A stretch of DNA of 64,000 nt from Novosphingobium sp. 9U (GTDB taxonomy: Bacteria > Pseudomonadota > Alphaproteobacteria > Sphingomonadales > Sphingomonadaceae). Made by a program: the position numbers and the translations under genes. Below the pieces are notes generated by a model. It ran no database searches, was not told the DNA's origin, and saw only the letters and a program-made list of their open reading frames with translations. Location: positions 1,491,001 through 1,555,000 of the forward strand of contig NZ_LR732469.1 of the NCBI RefSeq assembly GCF_902506425.1, read 5' to 3'. Positions 47,247 through 58,321 of this stretch are shown in pieces. Every line of letters begins with the position of its first letter. Within the stretch, counting starts at the first letter, position 1.

Positions 47247-49025
47247 TTGAAGACTGCTGCAAAGGCCGGGCTGCTCGCCCTTCTGAGCGCTGCTTCGCTC
47301 GCCGCAAGTCCGGCGTTCGCGAACAGCGCCGCGGTGGATTACTTCCGTACGCGCGCGGATCGGACCGCCGTTCCATCGCTGCTCACGCTCGATGAGCGCG
47401 ATTACTACCGCAAGCTCTTCGCCGCGATCGACAGCAAGGACTGGACCACAGTCCAGACGCTGTTCGCTCAGAAGAGCGACGGTCCGCTTCATCAGCAGGC
47501 CCGCGCCGAGTATTTCCTGGCGTCCGGATCTCCCAAGATCGAACTGACCGACCTGCAAGCCTGGCTGTCGCAAGGCACCGAGCTCCCGGATGCCGACCAG
47601 ATCAGCCGACTTGCGCTGAAGCGCGGCGCCGTCAGCCTGCCGTCAGTGCCGACGGCACAGCGCTTTGCCACGCTGCCTTCGCTGCCCAAGCGCATCAAGC
47701 CTGGCGCGATCAACGACGGGACGATGCCGGGCACGGTCTCGGCGGGTATCCTGGAGCGGATCAAGGCCGACGATCCGATGGGCGCGCGGGTGCTGCTTGA
47801 CGGTATCGATGCCTCGCTCAGCCCCTCGGCTCGCGCCGAATGGCGCCAGCGGGTGGCCTGGAGCTTCTACATCGAGAACCAGGACGCGCAGGCCTACGAA
47901 GTCGCGCAGCTGGGCGCGCAGGGTCAGGGCCCGTGGGTCGGCGAATCCTGGTGGACCGCTGGCCTTGCCGCCTGGCGCCTAGGCGACTGCGACGGTGCGG
48001 CCGACGCTTTCAAGAACACCGCTGCCCGCTCCGAGAACGCCGAGCTGACGTCTGCCGCATACTACTGGCAAAGCCGCTCGCTGGTGCGCTGCCGCAAGCC
48101 CGAGCAGGCCGCTGCCATCCTGCGCAAGGCCGCCGTGCGCGACGAGACGCTGTATGGCATGCTCGCCGCCGAACAGCTCGGCCTGCGCCTGCCGGAGCAG
48201 CACTCCGCCGCCGACTTCACGCAAGGCGACTGGCAGCAGCTGCGCAACGACAACAACATCCGCGTCGCCGTTGCGCTGAGCGAGATCGGCGAGGATAGCT
48301 TGGCTGACGAAGTGCTGCGCCACCAGGCGCGCATCGGCAGCCCTTCCGAGTTCGAGCCGTTGACCCGCCTCGCGCGCGACTTGGGCCTGCCCAAGACGCA
48401 GCTGTGGATGGCCTACAACGCACCATATGGCGGCAAGCCTGCACCAGCCACGCGCTTCCCGACGCCCAAGTGGGTGCCGGTGGGTGGCTGGCAAGTCGAT
48501 CCGGCGCTGGTCTACGCGCACGTGCTGCAGGAGTCGGTGTTCCAGACCTCTGCGGTCAGTCCGGCAGGTGCACGCGGTCTGATGCAGATCGTGCCCGCGG
48601 CCGCGCAGGATCACAGCGGCGCGCTGGGCTACTCCGGCTCGCCGAGCGACCTCAACAAGCCCGAGGTCAACCTCGCGTTCGGCCAGCGTCACCTGCAGAT
48701 GCTGAAGAACTCGGGCGCGACGCAAGGACTGCTACCCAAGGTCATGGCCGCCTACAACGCTGGCCTGGTTCCCACCGGCCGGTGGAACAGCGAAGTGCGT
48801 GACCAGGGCGATCCGCTGTTGTGGATGGAGTCGCTGCCGTACTGGGAGACGCGCGGCTACGTGAACATCGTCATGCGCAACTACTGGATGTACGAACGCC
48901 AGGCCGGCGGCGCCTCCGAAAGCCGCGAGGCCTTGGCACAGGGCATGTGGCCTACCTTCCCGGGCTTGGGCAGCGCCAAGGGCGTGCGCATGGCGGCGAA
49001 CGGAGCGGTGCTGCGTGGCCGTTGA
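47247..49025 (+). CDS. Soluble lytic murein transglycosylase (Slt70-like)
   Basis: A 592-residue periplasmic peptidoglycan lyase. A signal peptide (about 1-25) precedes a long superhelical U-domain of alpha repeats and a C-terminal SLT domain with the catalytic Glu in HVLQESVFQ, then SPAGARGLMQIVP and VMAAYNAG. It cleaves between MurNAc and GlcNAc forming anhydro ends. It starts with TTG behind GGGGTG. Its end overlaps moaB by 11 nt. Confidence 0.9.
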   Translation: MKTAAKAGLLALLSAASLAASPAFANSAAVDYFRTRADRTAVPSLLTLDERDYYRKLFAAIDSKDWTTVQTLFAQKSDGPLHQQARAEYFLASGSPKIELTDLQAWLSQGTELPDADQISRLALKRGAVSLPSVPTAQRFATLPSLPKRIKPGAINDGTMPGTVSAGILERIKADDPMGARVLLDGIDASLSPSARAEWRQRVAWSFYIENQDAQAYEVAQLGAQGQGPWVGESWWTAGLAAWRLGDCDGAADAFKNTAARSENAELTSAAYYWQSRSLVRCRKPEQAAAILRKAAVRDETLYGMLAAEQLGLRLPEQHSAADFTQGDWQQLRNDNNIRVAVALSEIGEDSLADEVLRHQARIGSPSEFEPLTRLARDLGLPKTQLWMAYNAPYGGKPAPATRFPTPKWVPVGGWQVDPALVYAHVLQESVFQTSAVSPAGARGLMQIVPAAAQDHSGALGYSGSPSDLNKPEVNLAFGQRHLQMLKNSGATQGLLPKVMAAYNAGLVPTGRWNSEVRDQGDPLLWMESLPYWETRGYVNIVMRNYWMYERQAGGASESREALAQGMWPTFPGLGSAKGVRMAANGAVLRGR

Positions 49026-49542
49026 TCCGGAGCGCACCTTCAAGCCGATCCAGATCGCCCTGCTCACCGTCTCCGACACGCGGGGTCCGGAGAACGACAC
49101 CTCAGGCGACATCCTGGCCGATCGCATCACGGGCGCCGGGCACACGCTCAGCCAGCGCACCATCGTGCGCGACGACGTGCCGACGCTGGTCGCGCAGCTT
49201 AACGCCTGGATCGACGATAGCTCCGTCGATGCCGTGATCATCACCGGCGGCACCGGCCTCACCGGCCGCGACGTCACGCCTGAGGCCTTGGACCAAGTCA
49301 AGGAGAAGGACATCCCGGGCTTCGGCGAGCTGTTCCGCTGGCTCAGCTACAAGACGATCGGCACCTCGACCGTGCAGAGCCGTGCATGCGCCGTCCTCTC
49401 GCGCGGGACCTACATCTTTGCCCTGCCCGGTTCGAACGGGGCGGTGAAAGATGGTTGGGACGGCATCCTCGCCGAGCAGCTCGACAGCCGCAACCGCCCC
49501 TGCAACTTCGTCGAGCTGATGCCGCGCCTGCGCGAAGTTTAG
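49015..49542 (+). CDS. moaB: Molybdenum cofactor biosynthesis protein B
   Basis: A 175-residue MoaB/MogA-type molybdopterin adenylyltransferase-like protein. LLTVSDTRGPENDTSGDIL, IITGGTGLTGRDVTPEA and ALPGSNGAVKDGWDGIL are family signatures. It starts with GTG inside the transglycosylase gene. It complements moaC and moeA elsewhere in the window. Confidence 0.94.
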   Translation: MAVDPERTFKPIQIALLTVSDTRGPENDTSGDILADRITGAGHTLSQRTIVRDDVPTLVAQLNAWIDDSSVDAVIITGGTGLTGRDVTPEALDQVKEKDIPGFGELFRWLSYKTIGTSTVQSRACAVLSRGTYIFALPGSNGAVKDGWDGILAEQLDSRNRPCNFVELMPRLREV

Positions 49543-49590
49543 AAGCTACTGTTCCGGCAGAGTGGGCTTGCCGCACTGTCAGCTGGCATG

Positions 49591-49734
49591 CTTCGACACG
49601 CTCAGCATGGGCGGCGACAGGTGACACGACGCAATGGTGAGAGAACGTCACCAACTTGCGGCCTCCCTCCAACACCGCCAAGGCTGGAACGTGCGGCCTC
49701 CCTCCAACATCGCCCAGGCTGAGCTTGTCGAAGC
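49591..49734. repeat. Inverted pair of REP-like sequences after moaB
   Basis: CTTCGACACGCTCAGC (starting 49591) and its inverted counterpart GCTGAGCTTGTCGAAG (49719-49734) flank about 110 nt. The same 16-mer core recurs at 52893 and 61351/61447 in this window, which marks a dispersed repeat family. Confidence 0.75.
49657..49722. repeat. Two tandem copies of a 30-nt sequence
   Basis: TGCGGCCTCCCTCCAACA plus about 12 further bases occurs at 49657-49687 and again at 49693-49722 with few differences, a 36-nt period. It sits between the two REP-like arms. Confidence 0.7.
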
Positions 49735-49787
49735 CCACTCCCGGCCTCGCGTAAGACGCTGATTCCCCCCTTAGGACCGCCAAACTC

Positions 49788-49812
49788 TTGACGATAAGTT
49801 CTTGGTATGTTC
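49788..49812 (+). promoter_or_regulatory. SOS box and -35 element of the radical SAM gene
   Basis: GTTC (49798-49801) and GTTC (49809-49812) are 7 nt apart, a perfect match to the LexA consensus seen before lexA. TTGACG at 49788-49793, the same -35 hexamer as lexA, lies just upstream. The ATG at 49823 is 11 nt after the box and has no ribosome site, so the mRNA may be leaderless. Confidence 0.75.
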
Positions 49813-49822
49813 TCATCCGCAC

Positions 49823-50902
49823 ATGGCGGATCGAGCGCATGCACATGGCCGCGGAGCCCAGTCGTCCAGCGTCTCGGCGCGCTTCAATCTTGCCGCGCGA
49901 GAGGAGGACGGCGACTGGCAGGATGTGCATGAGTTTGTCGATGGTCCTGTGGACAGGCTGCGGACAACCGTCACAGAGGAGCACCCCAAGGCGATCCTCA
50001 CCTTCAACAGCTCGCCAGACGTGCCGTTCGACCGTTCGATCAACGCGTATCGCGGCTGTGAGCATGGCTGCATCTACTGCTTCGCGCGGCCGAGCCATGC
50101 CTATCACGATCTCTCGCCGGGTCTCGATTTCGAGACCAAGCTCTTCGCCAAGCCGGACGCCGCCCGCCTCCTGCGCGAGACGCTTGCCAAGCCGAGCTAC
50201 CGCCCGGCCCCCATCGCCATGGGCACCAACACAGATCCCTACCAGCCGATCGAGGCACGCTATCGAATAACCCGGCAGGTCTTGGAGGTCTGCCTGGAGA
50301 CGCGGCATCCAGTGACGATCACTACCAAGTCCGATCGCGTGCTGCAGGATCTCGACCTGATCACCGAACTGGCGCGTCACGGCCTGATTTGGGTCGGCAT
50401 CTCGGTCACGAGCCTCGACCCAAAGCTCTCGCGCCTGCTGGAGCCGCGCGCCGCCTCGCCGGCCAAGCGGGTCGCGGCGCTCGGCGCCCTAGTAGCGGCA
50501 GGAGTGCCGTGCCATGTCTCGGTGGCGCCGGTCATCCCATCGATCACCGATCACCAGATCGAGCAGATCCTGGCCGAGGCAGCCGCCGCGGGTGTGCGTG
50601 CGGCAACCTGGATCATCGTGCGGCTCCCCAATGAGGTGGCGCCGCTGTTCCGCGAATGGCTGGAGACCCACTTTCCGGATCGTGCGGCCAAGGTCATGGC
50701 GACGATCCGCTCCATTCGCGGTGGTCGCGACAACGATCCGCGCTTTGGCAAACGGATGAAGCCCGAAGGCGTGTGGGCCGACCTGTTCCGCAGCCGCTTC
50801 GCCATCGCCATGCGCCGCCACGGCATGGCGCGACCCGATGTCCGGCTCGATTGCACGGCCTTTCGCAAGCCCTCGGCAGATGGCCAACTCTCGCTCCTGT
50901 AA
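49823..50902 (+). CDS. PA0069/Rv2578c-family radical SAM protein
   Basis: A 359-residue radical SAM enzyme with the cluster motif C-x3-C-x2-C in GCEHGCIYCFAR, preceded by the family-typical RSINAYRG, and with IAMGTNTDPYQPIE and ITTKSDRVLQDLDLI. The family is related to the spore photoproduct lyase group (SplB-like) and has no established reaction. The start at 49823 gives the usual short GRGA-containing lead. A perfect SOS box directly upstream suggests DNA-damage induction, consistent with a repair role. Confidence 0.88.
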   Translation: MADRAHAHGRGAQSSSVSARFNLAAREEDGDWQDVHEFVDGPVDRLRTTVTEEHPKAILTFNSSPDVPFDRSINAYRGCEHGCIYCFARPSHAYHDLSPGLDFETKLFAKPDAARLLRETLAKPSYRPAPIAMGTNTDPYQPIEARYRITRQVLEVCLETRHPVTITTKSDRVLQDLDLITELARHGLIWVGISVTSLDPKLSRLLEPRAASPAKRVAALGALVAAGVPCHVSVAPVIPSITDHQIEQILAEAAAAGVRAATWIIVRLPNEVAPLFREWLETHFPDRAAKVMATIRSIRGGRDNDPRFGKRMKPEGVWADLFRSRFAIAMRRHGMARPDVRLDCTAFRKPSADGQLSLL

Positions 50903-50972
50903 CCGTGTGTTGCGCAACCCAAACGTTCGGCGCGCGTTCCAGCGCTTGATATGCATCAAGAGGAGGACTGAG

Positions 50973-51257
50973 ATGGTCGAGGAACGCATTACCACGGTCG
51001 AAGGCGGCGCCGCTCCGACGACGCACACCACCGTGATCCACGATGGCGAGCGTCGCAGCAGCGGCGGCACTGCGCTGTTAGCGATCGTGCTGCTGATCGC
51101 AGTAATCGCCGGCATCTACTTCTTCAGCCAGTCGAGCTCGAGCGAGGCGGCCAAAGACAATGCCGTTGCGCAAGCCGCCAGCAGCGTCGGCGACGCGGCC
51201 AGCAAGGTCGGTAACGCCGCCGAGAATGCTGCCGACAAGGTGACCGACGGCAAGTGA
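50973..51257 (+). CDS. Small single-pass membrane protein
   Basis: A 94-residue protein: hydrophilic N-terminus, one membrane helix (about 35-55, LLAIVLLIAVIAGIYFF) and an Ala/Ser-rich C-terminal part with AASSVGDAASKVGNAAENAADKV, a heptad-like amphipathic helix. The ATG is fixed by AGGAGGA at 50961-50967. Function unknown; similar small proteins are common in sphingomonads. Confidence 0.75.
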   Translation: MVEERITTVEGGAAPTTHTTVIHDGERRSSGGTALLAIVLLIAVIAGIYFFSQSSSSEAAKDNAVAQAASSVGDAASKVGNAAENAADKVTDGK

Positions 51258-51381
51258 CCGCAGCGCGGGGTGGGTCAGAGCACCCACCTCGTCTGTGTGA
51301 ATGATACGATGGATTGGTGCCGCCTCGTTGGAGCTCGCTGAGCTTCGTGTGTTAAAGCGCACTCGTCGCTGTTTGTCGGCC

Positions 51382-52821
51382 TTACTGTTCCCCCACCACC
51401 TCGACCGCGGGGCACTTTTCAGCCCGACTGACCACGATGTGGCGGGCAAGAGAGCATGTCGCGGCGACGACCGCGAACCCGACCGCCACCAGCATGGGCG
51501 TCGGCCCAAGCCCCGCACCTAGCGACAGCAGCACGCCGACTACGGCCGCGCCCAACGTCTGCCCGAACAGGCGCGAAGTGGCCAAAAGTCCTCCTGCAGC
51601 AGCCGCGCGGGCCACGGGTGCCCCGCCGATGATCATGCGCGCATTGGGCGAGAAGAACAGCCCGAACCCACAGGCGCAGACGACCAGACGCCAGGCGATG
51701 TCGAAACGTGTCGCCTCGTGCGGCAAGAAGCCGATCAGACAAAGGCCGACGATCGCCACCGCCATGCCGACGATGCCCAGCAGCGACGCGGAAACGCGGT
51801 CGGACAACCAGCCCGCCAGCGGCGCAATGATCAACATCGTCAACGGAAACGGAAGAAGCAGCAGTCCGGCTTGCTCGGGCGCGTAGCCCAAGCCCTGTTG
51901 GAACCGGAACGGCAGCGCGACGATGAGCCCCGCAGATGATAGAAAGCCGGTAATCGCTGCCAGCGAGGACAGGCCGATCCCGGGCTTGGCGAGCAGGTCA
52001 ACCGGAAACACGGGTCGCTCCCGGGTCCGCTCACGCCGCACCAGCAGCCCTGCGGATAGCGCGCCCAGGCCGACGACCACCAGCCCGAGCGCCACACGGC
52101 CACCATGCGCCGCAAGTTCGACACCGCCGATCAGCAGCGCCAGGCTTCCTGCACTCCATAGCCCAGAGCGCCAGTCGAAGGGTCGGTCACTGCCGGCCGG
52201 GCTAGGCAGAAAACGCCCAAGCATCAACGAAACCAGCGCGAAGGGCACAGCGGCGACGAAGATCAGCCGCCAATCGCCTTGCGCGACGATGAAGCCACCC
52301 AGCGCCGGCGCCAGAGCGTTCGCCGAAGAGACGATCACGCTGTTCACACCCAGCCCGCCGCCCAGGCTCCGGCGCGGATAGATCTGCCGGATCATCGCTG
52401 AGGACACCGACATCGCCATGCCTGCGCCGAGGGCCTGCAGCGCGCGGATCGCCAGCAGCGAGGCGAGAGAGTGCACGAAGAATGCGAGCCCGGAGGCGAC
52501 CAGGAAAACGACTTGCCCGGTCTGGTAGACGCGGCGCAGCCCCCAACGGTCGCCGAGATTGGCAAAGGGCAGCAGCGCCATCACCATGACCAGTTGGTAG
52601 ACGGTGACGACGTTGACCACGACACCGGCATCGATCCGCAGATCGCGGCCGATCGTTGGCAGGGCGACGTTGGCTATGGTGCCGTCCAGTACGAACAGCC
52701 CCGTGCCAAAGCAGATCGCCACGATGGCCCAGATCCGGCGGGGGAGCGGCAGGCCATCGGCGGGCGGATGGGTTGCGGCAGGCGTGGCTGCGAACTGGAT
52801 GTCGTCGTGTGACCGGAGCAT
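51382..52821 (-). CDS. MFS multidrug-efflux-type transporter (DHA2-like)
   Basis: A 479-residue transporter with about 14 hydrophobic segments. LDGTIANVALPTIGRDL in helix 1 and the LGDRWGLRRVYQ loop motif A are typical of the 14-helix drug:proton antiporters. It probably exports toxic organic compounds. No regulator gene is adjacent. The ATG at 52821 is preferred over TTG 52839 on N-terminal composition. It converges with the small membrane protein gene. Confidence 0.9.
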   Translation of the reverse strand: MLRSHDDIQFAATPAATHPPADGLPLPRRIWAIVAICFGTGLFVLDGTIANVALPTIGRDLRIDAGVVVNVVTVYQLVMVMALLPFANLGDRWGLRRVYQTGQVVFLVASGLAFFVHSLASLLAIRALQALGAGMAMSVSSAMIRQIYPRRSLGGGLGVNSVIVSSANALAPALGGFIVAQGDWRLIFVAAVPFALVSLMLGRFLPSPAGSDRPFDWRSGLWSAGSLALLIGGVELAAHGGRVALGLVVVGLGALSAGLLVRRERTRERPVFPVDLLAKPGIGLSSLAAITGFLSSAGLIVALPFRFQQGLGYAPEQAGLLLLPFPLTMLIIAPLAGWLSDRVSASLLGIVGMAVAIVGLCLIGFLPHEATRFDIAWRLVVCACGFGLFFSPNARMIIGGAPVARAAAAGGLLATSRLFGQTLGAAVVGVLLSLGAGLGPTPMLVAVGFAVVAATCSLARHIVVSRAEKCPAVEVVGEQ

Positions 52822-52892
52822 GGGGGTGGAACGCTTCAAATACCGGTTAGTCGGCGACGGCTGTCGCGAATGCCGGACCGGAGGCTGGGGTG

Positions 52893-52916
52893 CTTCGACA
52901 AGCTCAGCACTGGCGG
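52893..52916. repeat. REP-like sequence, single copy
   Basis: CTTCGACAAGCTCAGC followed by a GGCGG block, the same unit as at 49591 and 61351. It lies between the HTH gene end and the MFS gene start. Confidence 0.65.
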
Positions 52917-52981
52917 TACTCGAGTGAGCCTCCAGCTGCTGACTGGAGAATGCTTACGGGAGGATCATCATCGGCCTAGCG

Positions 52982-53157
52982 TCAACGCAGCTTGCCGATG
53001 GTCATCCCGTGCTGCTTGGCCGCGTCCTTGGTGGACTCCTCGGTGCGATTGAGCGCCTTGGCGATCTCCTTCAGCCCTTTGCCCTTGTCGGCGAGGGTGC
53101 GCAGCTTCTGGAGTTCCTCGGGCTTCCAGGGCTGCTTATGCTTGGCGACCTTGTCGC

Positions 53158-53161
<4 letters not shown>
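52982..53161 (-). CDS. 59-residue HTH (SANT/Myb-like) protein overlapping topA
   Basis: A short gene hidden behind topA: its ATG (53161) overlaps the topA stop (ATGA) and it reads 59 residues to TGA at 52982-52984. The sequence begins MSDKVAKHKQPWKPEELQKL and has a helix-turn-helix layout: W12 and PEEL, then KGLKEIAKALNRTEESTKDAAKQHGM. This is the pattern of SANT/Myb-like or GcrA-type DNA-binding modules. Its tight coupling to topoisomerase I suggests a nucleoid or regulatory role, which is inference. Confidence 0.78.
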
Positions 53162-55731
<2,570 letters not shown>

Positions 55732-55819
55732 TGTGATCCTGGAAAAGCGCCTCTACGCGTGCGCGCATACATACACGTACAAGGTGGGTCCGCTCGGCGC
55801 CGGCCGTCAAGAGGGTGCT

Positions 55820-56482
55820 TCAGGCGAAGATGCCCTGCAGCGACTCACCCTCGCCGATCACCTTTTCGAAGATCGCGACACTCAAGTACGCGGTTCCGAC
55901 CGTTCCGATGTTGGCCAAAAGGTTCAGCATGATGACGAACGGCGGCGACTTGTCGATTGCATCGACTGATCCGCCTAGCAGCACGGGAGCAAGTGCGGCC
56001 ACGATCGTGAATGTGGCGAAAATCGCGACGTACGCGCCGAAAGTAACGACAAGGATGAGTACGATCGTCCACGCACAATCGCGCGTTGCCTGCCAACTGG
56101 CGCGCAGCGCCTCGATGGACTTCGAGCCTTGCGTGATCACGAAAGCAGATGCCACTGACCACCGCGCCATCAGGAAAAGTCCCGGTACTACCAGGAACAG
56201 GAAGCCGACGATGATGGCGATGCCCGAAAGAAGTCCGACTCCGAAGTAGCTACGAAAGCTGCCTTCCCGGTCGATGAACCCTTTCTTCTTCAGCAGCATC
56301 CGGAAAATCGCGTAGACGACGCCGATCGAGACGAAGCTGGTGAGCGAGGATATGCTGTCCTCGCCTGCCAGCAGCTCGACCGCACTGTCCAAGGCTGACA
56401 TGCCTACTGCGCCGAGCACCATTCCGAGAGGATGCCTAAGCAAGAGCTCCCACGTCGCGGCGAGCACCGCGCCGATGCTCAA
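55820..56482 (-). CDS. Multi-pass membrane protein (YciC/UPF0259-like)
   Basis: A 220-residue protein with about five or six membrane helices. The segment VVPGLFLMARWSVASAFVI and SIEALRASWQATRDCAWTI recalls the YciC/DUF-type inner-membrane proteins, whose function is unknown. The only in-frame start near the conserved part is a TTG at 56482, with AAGGA about 12 nt upstream, so the true start is uncertain. It follows dprA by 42 nt. Confidence 0.7.
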   Translation of the reverse strand: MSIGAVLAATWELLLRHPLGMVLGAVGMSALDSAVELLAGEDSISSLTSFVSIGVVYAIFRMLLKKKGFIDREGSFRSYFGVGLLSGIAIIVGFLFLVVPGLFLMARWSVASAFVITQGSKSIEALRASWQATRDCAWTIVLILVVTFGAYVAIFATFTIVAALAPVLLGGSVDAIDKSPPFVIMLNLLANIGTVGTAYLSVAIFEKVIGEGESLQGIFA

Positions 56483-56524
56483 GGTATTCGCCGTCCTTTC
56501 GATCGCCCCCTCCTGCGCGCACGC

Positions 56525-57634
56525 TCAAGCCGAAAGGCTGACCCGCCCTCCTGCATGCCGGTGAAGCCTGCCTGCGATCTCCAGTTCAAGCAAGGCCAGC
56601 TGGACGGACGCTGAAGTCGCGCCCGACTGGCGGATCAGCTCGTCCACGCCGATCGGCGCCAGGGTGAGCAGACCGACCACTTCCGCAGACTCCGCCGGAT
56701 CAGGTTCGTGCCACGGTGTAGTCGACGAGAACTCGCGAAAGCTGGAGCGCGCAGCACCATCGAAACCGGAGAGCAGTTCGACCACATCCTCGGGCCGCTG
56801 CACCAGGATCGCGCCATCGCGGATCAGCTGGTTGCAGCCGTGTGAGCGCGAATCGAGCGGGGAGCCGGGGATCGCCATGATCTCGCGCCCGAACTCCCCG
56901 GCGAGGCGTGCGGTGATTAGCGAGCCGGACTTGGGGGCCGCCTCGACCACCAGCGTGCCGGCGGCAAGGCCGGCGATGATGCGGTTGCGGGTTGGGAAGT
57001 GGCGCGCGAGCGGCTCGGTGCGCGGCGGTTGCTCGGCGAGCAGTACGCCCTCGTTGGCGATACGCTCCTGCAGTTCGGCATGTTCGGGCGGATAGGCGAT
57101 GTCGATGCCGCTCGCGATCACGCCGACGGTCCGGCCCTCGCCCGCCGCCAGCGCACCGGTATGCGCGGCGCCATCGATACCGCGAGCAAGACCCGAAACG
57201 ACGGTAAAGCCGGCCTCGGCCAGGCCATGCGAGAAATCGCGCGCCAGCTTCACCGCGGCGCCCGAGGCATTGCGTGCGCCAACCACGGCGACGCAAGGGG
57301 CGTGCAAGTGGCTGGGATCGCCGCGCATGGTCAGGATCGGCGGCGCGCCTTCGGCCTCGGCAAGGAGCGGCGGGTAATCCGGCGAGTCGTCAAACAGATA
57401 GCGCGCGCCCGCCTTGCGAACGGCAGCGACCTCGGCAGCGACACGTCCCTCGGCGGCGGGAGTGTAGGCCTTGCCAGAGCGGCCGACCATGTCCGGCAAC
57501 GCGTCCAACGCCGCGCTCGCCGTGCCGAAGCGGGCGAGCAGCTGCCGGTAGCTTACCGGGCCGATGTTGGGCGATCTCAGCAGGCGGATGCGGGCAAGCG
57601 CCTCGTCCTGCGTCAGCGCCGACCCCGCGCTCAC
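56525..57634 (-). CDS. dprA: DNA-processing protein DprA
   Basis: A 369-residue DprA/Smf that loads RecA on incoming single-stranded DNA during transformation. The Rossmann-like core has VAVVGARNASGAAV, SGLARGIDGAAHTGAL and the later FPTRNRIIAGL, APKSGSLITARLA. A C-terminal winged-helix (from about 315) is present. The GTG start overlaps the plsY stop. With comEC in the same window it indicates at least a partial competence gene set. Confidence 0.95.
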   Translation of the reverse strand: MSAGSALTQDEALARIRLLRSPNIGPVSYRQLLARFGTASAALDALPDMVGRSGKAYTPAAEGRVAAEVAAVRKAGARYLFDDSPDYPPLLAEAEGAPPILTMRGDPSHLHAPCVAVVGARNASGAAVKLARDFSHGLAEAGFTVVSGLARGIDGAAHTGALAAGEGRTVGVIASGIDIAYPPEHAELQERIANEGVLLAEQPPRTEPLARHFPTRNRIIAGLAAGTLVVEAAPKSGSLITARLAGEFGREIMAIPGSPLDSRSHGCNQLIRDGAILVQRPEDVVELLSGFDGAARSSFREFSSTTPWHEPDPAESAEVVGLLTLAPIGVDELIRQSGATSASVQLALLELEIAGRLHRHAGGRVSLSA

Positions 57635-58215
57635 GGCTTGGCCGCGCCGATCCGCGGCTCGGTGCCGCTACGCAGCCGCGCGATGTTGGCGCGATGCATC
57701 CAGACCACCAGCACGGCGAGCACCACCAGGGCGGGCACATACGCCTGGTAACCGAGCAGCAGTGCCGCGATCGGCGCTCCGACAGCTGCGGTCATCCCAC
57801 CCAGTGAAGAGATCCGCGCAAGCGCCAGCACGCCAAGCCAGAGCACCGCGTAAGCCAGGCCGATCGGCCAGGCCAAGCCGAAGCACACACCCGCGAGCGT
57901 CGCGACGCCCTTGCCGCCGCGGAAGCGCAGCCACACCGGAAAGCAATGGCCCACCACCGCACCAACAGCGGCAAACGGCTCGCTCCCCGGCCAGATCGCA
58001 CGCGCGATCAGCACCGCCGCGAGGCCTTTCGTCAGGTCGAGCAGCAGCGTCGTCGCCGCCAGTCCTTTGCGGCCGGTGCGCAGCACATTGGTCGCACCAA
58101 TGTTGCCCGAGCCGATCGAACGCAAGTCGCCCGCGCCGGTCAACCTCGTGAGCAGCAGCCCGAACGGCACGGACCCGAGCAGATAGCCCAGGATGGCAGC
58201 AAGAATCTCGCTCAT
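57631..58215 (-). CDS. plsY: Acyl-phosphate:glycerol-3-phosphate acyltransferase PlsY
   Basis: A 194-residue membrane enzyme transferring acyl groups from acyl phosphate to glycerol 3-phosphate, the first step of phospholipid synthesis. The three conserved cytoplasmic motifs are visible: SIGSGNIGATNVLRTG, GHCFPVWLRFRGGKGVAT, and RISSLGG. plsY-dprA(-topA) is a frequent bacterial arrangement. It diverges from murI. Confidence 0.96.
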   Translation of the reverse strand: MSEILAAILGYLLGSVPFGLLLTRLTGAGDLRSIGSGNIGATNVLRTGRKGLAATTLLLDLTKGLAAVLIARAIWPGSEPFAAVGAVVGHCFPVWLRFRGGKGVATLAGVCFGLAWPIGLAYAVLWLGVLALARISSLGGMTAAVGAPIAALLLGYQAYVPALVVLAVLVVWMHRANIARLRSGTEPRIGAAKP

Positions 58216-58321
58216 CGCCGCGTCTTAACCGCTCCCCAGGCGATTGGCGACGCCCTGTTGCCCTCTGCCGCGCAGCCTCGCTAACAGACGCAGCGACTTC
58301 CGCCCGAAAGGACCTTGCGTT

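Noticed and set aside
49657..49722. Start of a CRISPR array
   Set aside because: Only two copies with a 5-6 nt gap; no spacers of normal length and no cas genes.
55740..55819. Additional gene between topA and the membrane protein
   Set aside because: Only about 80 nt, no start with a ribosome site and no conserved-looking frame.
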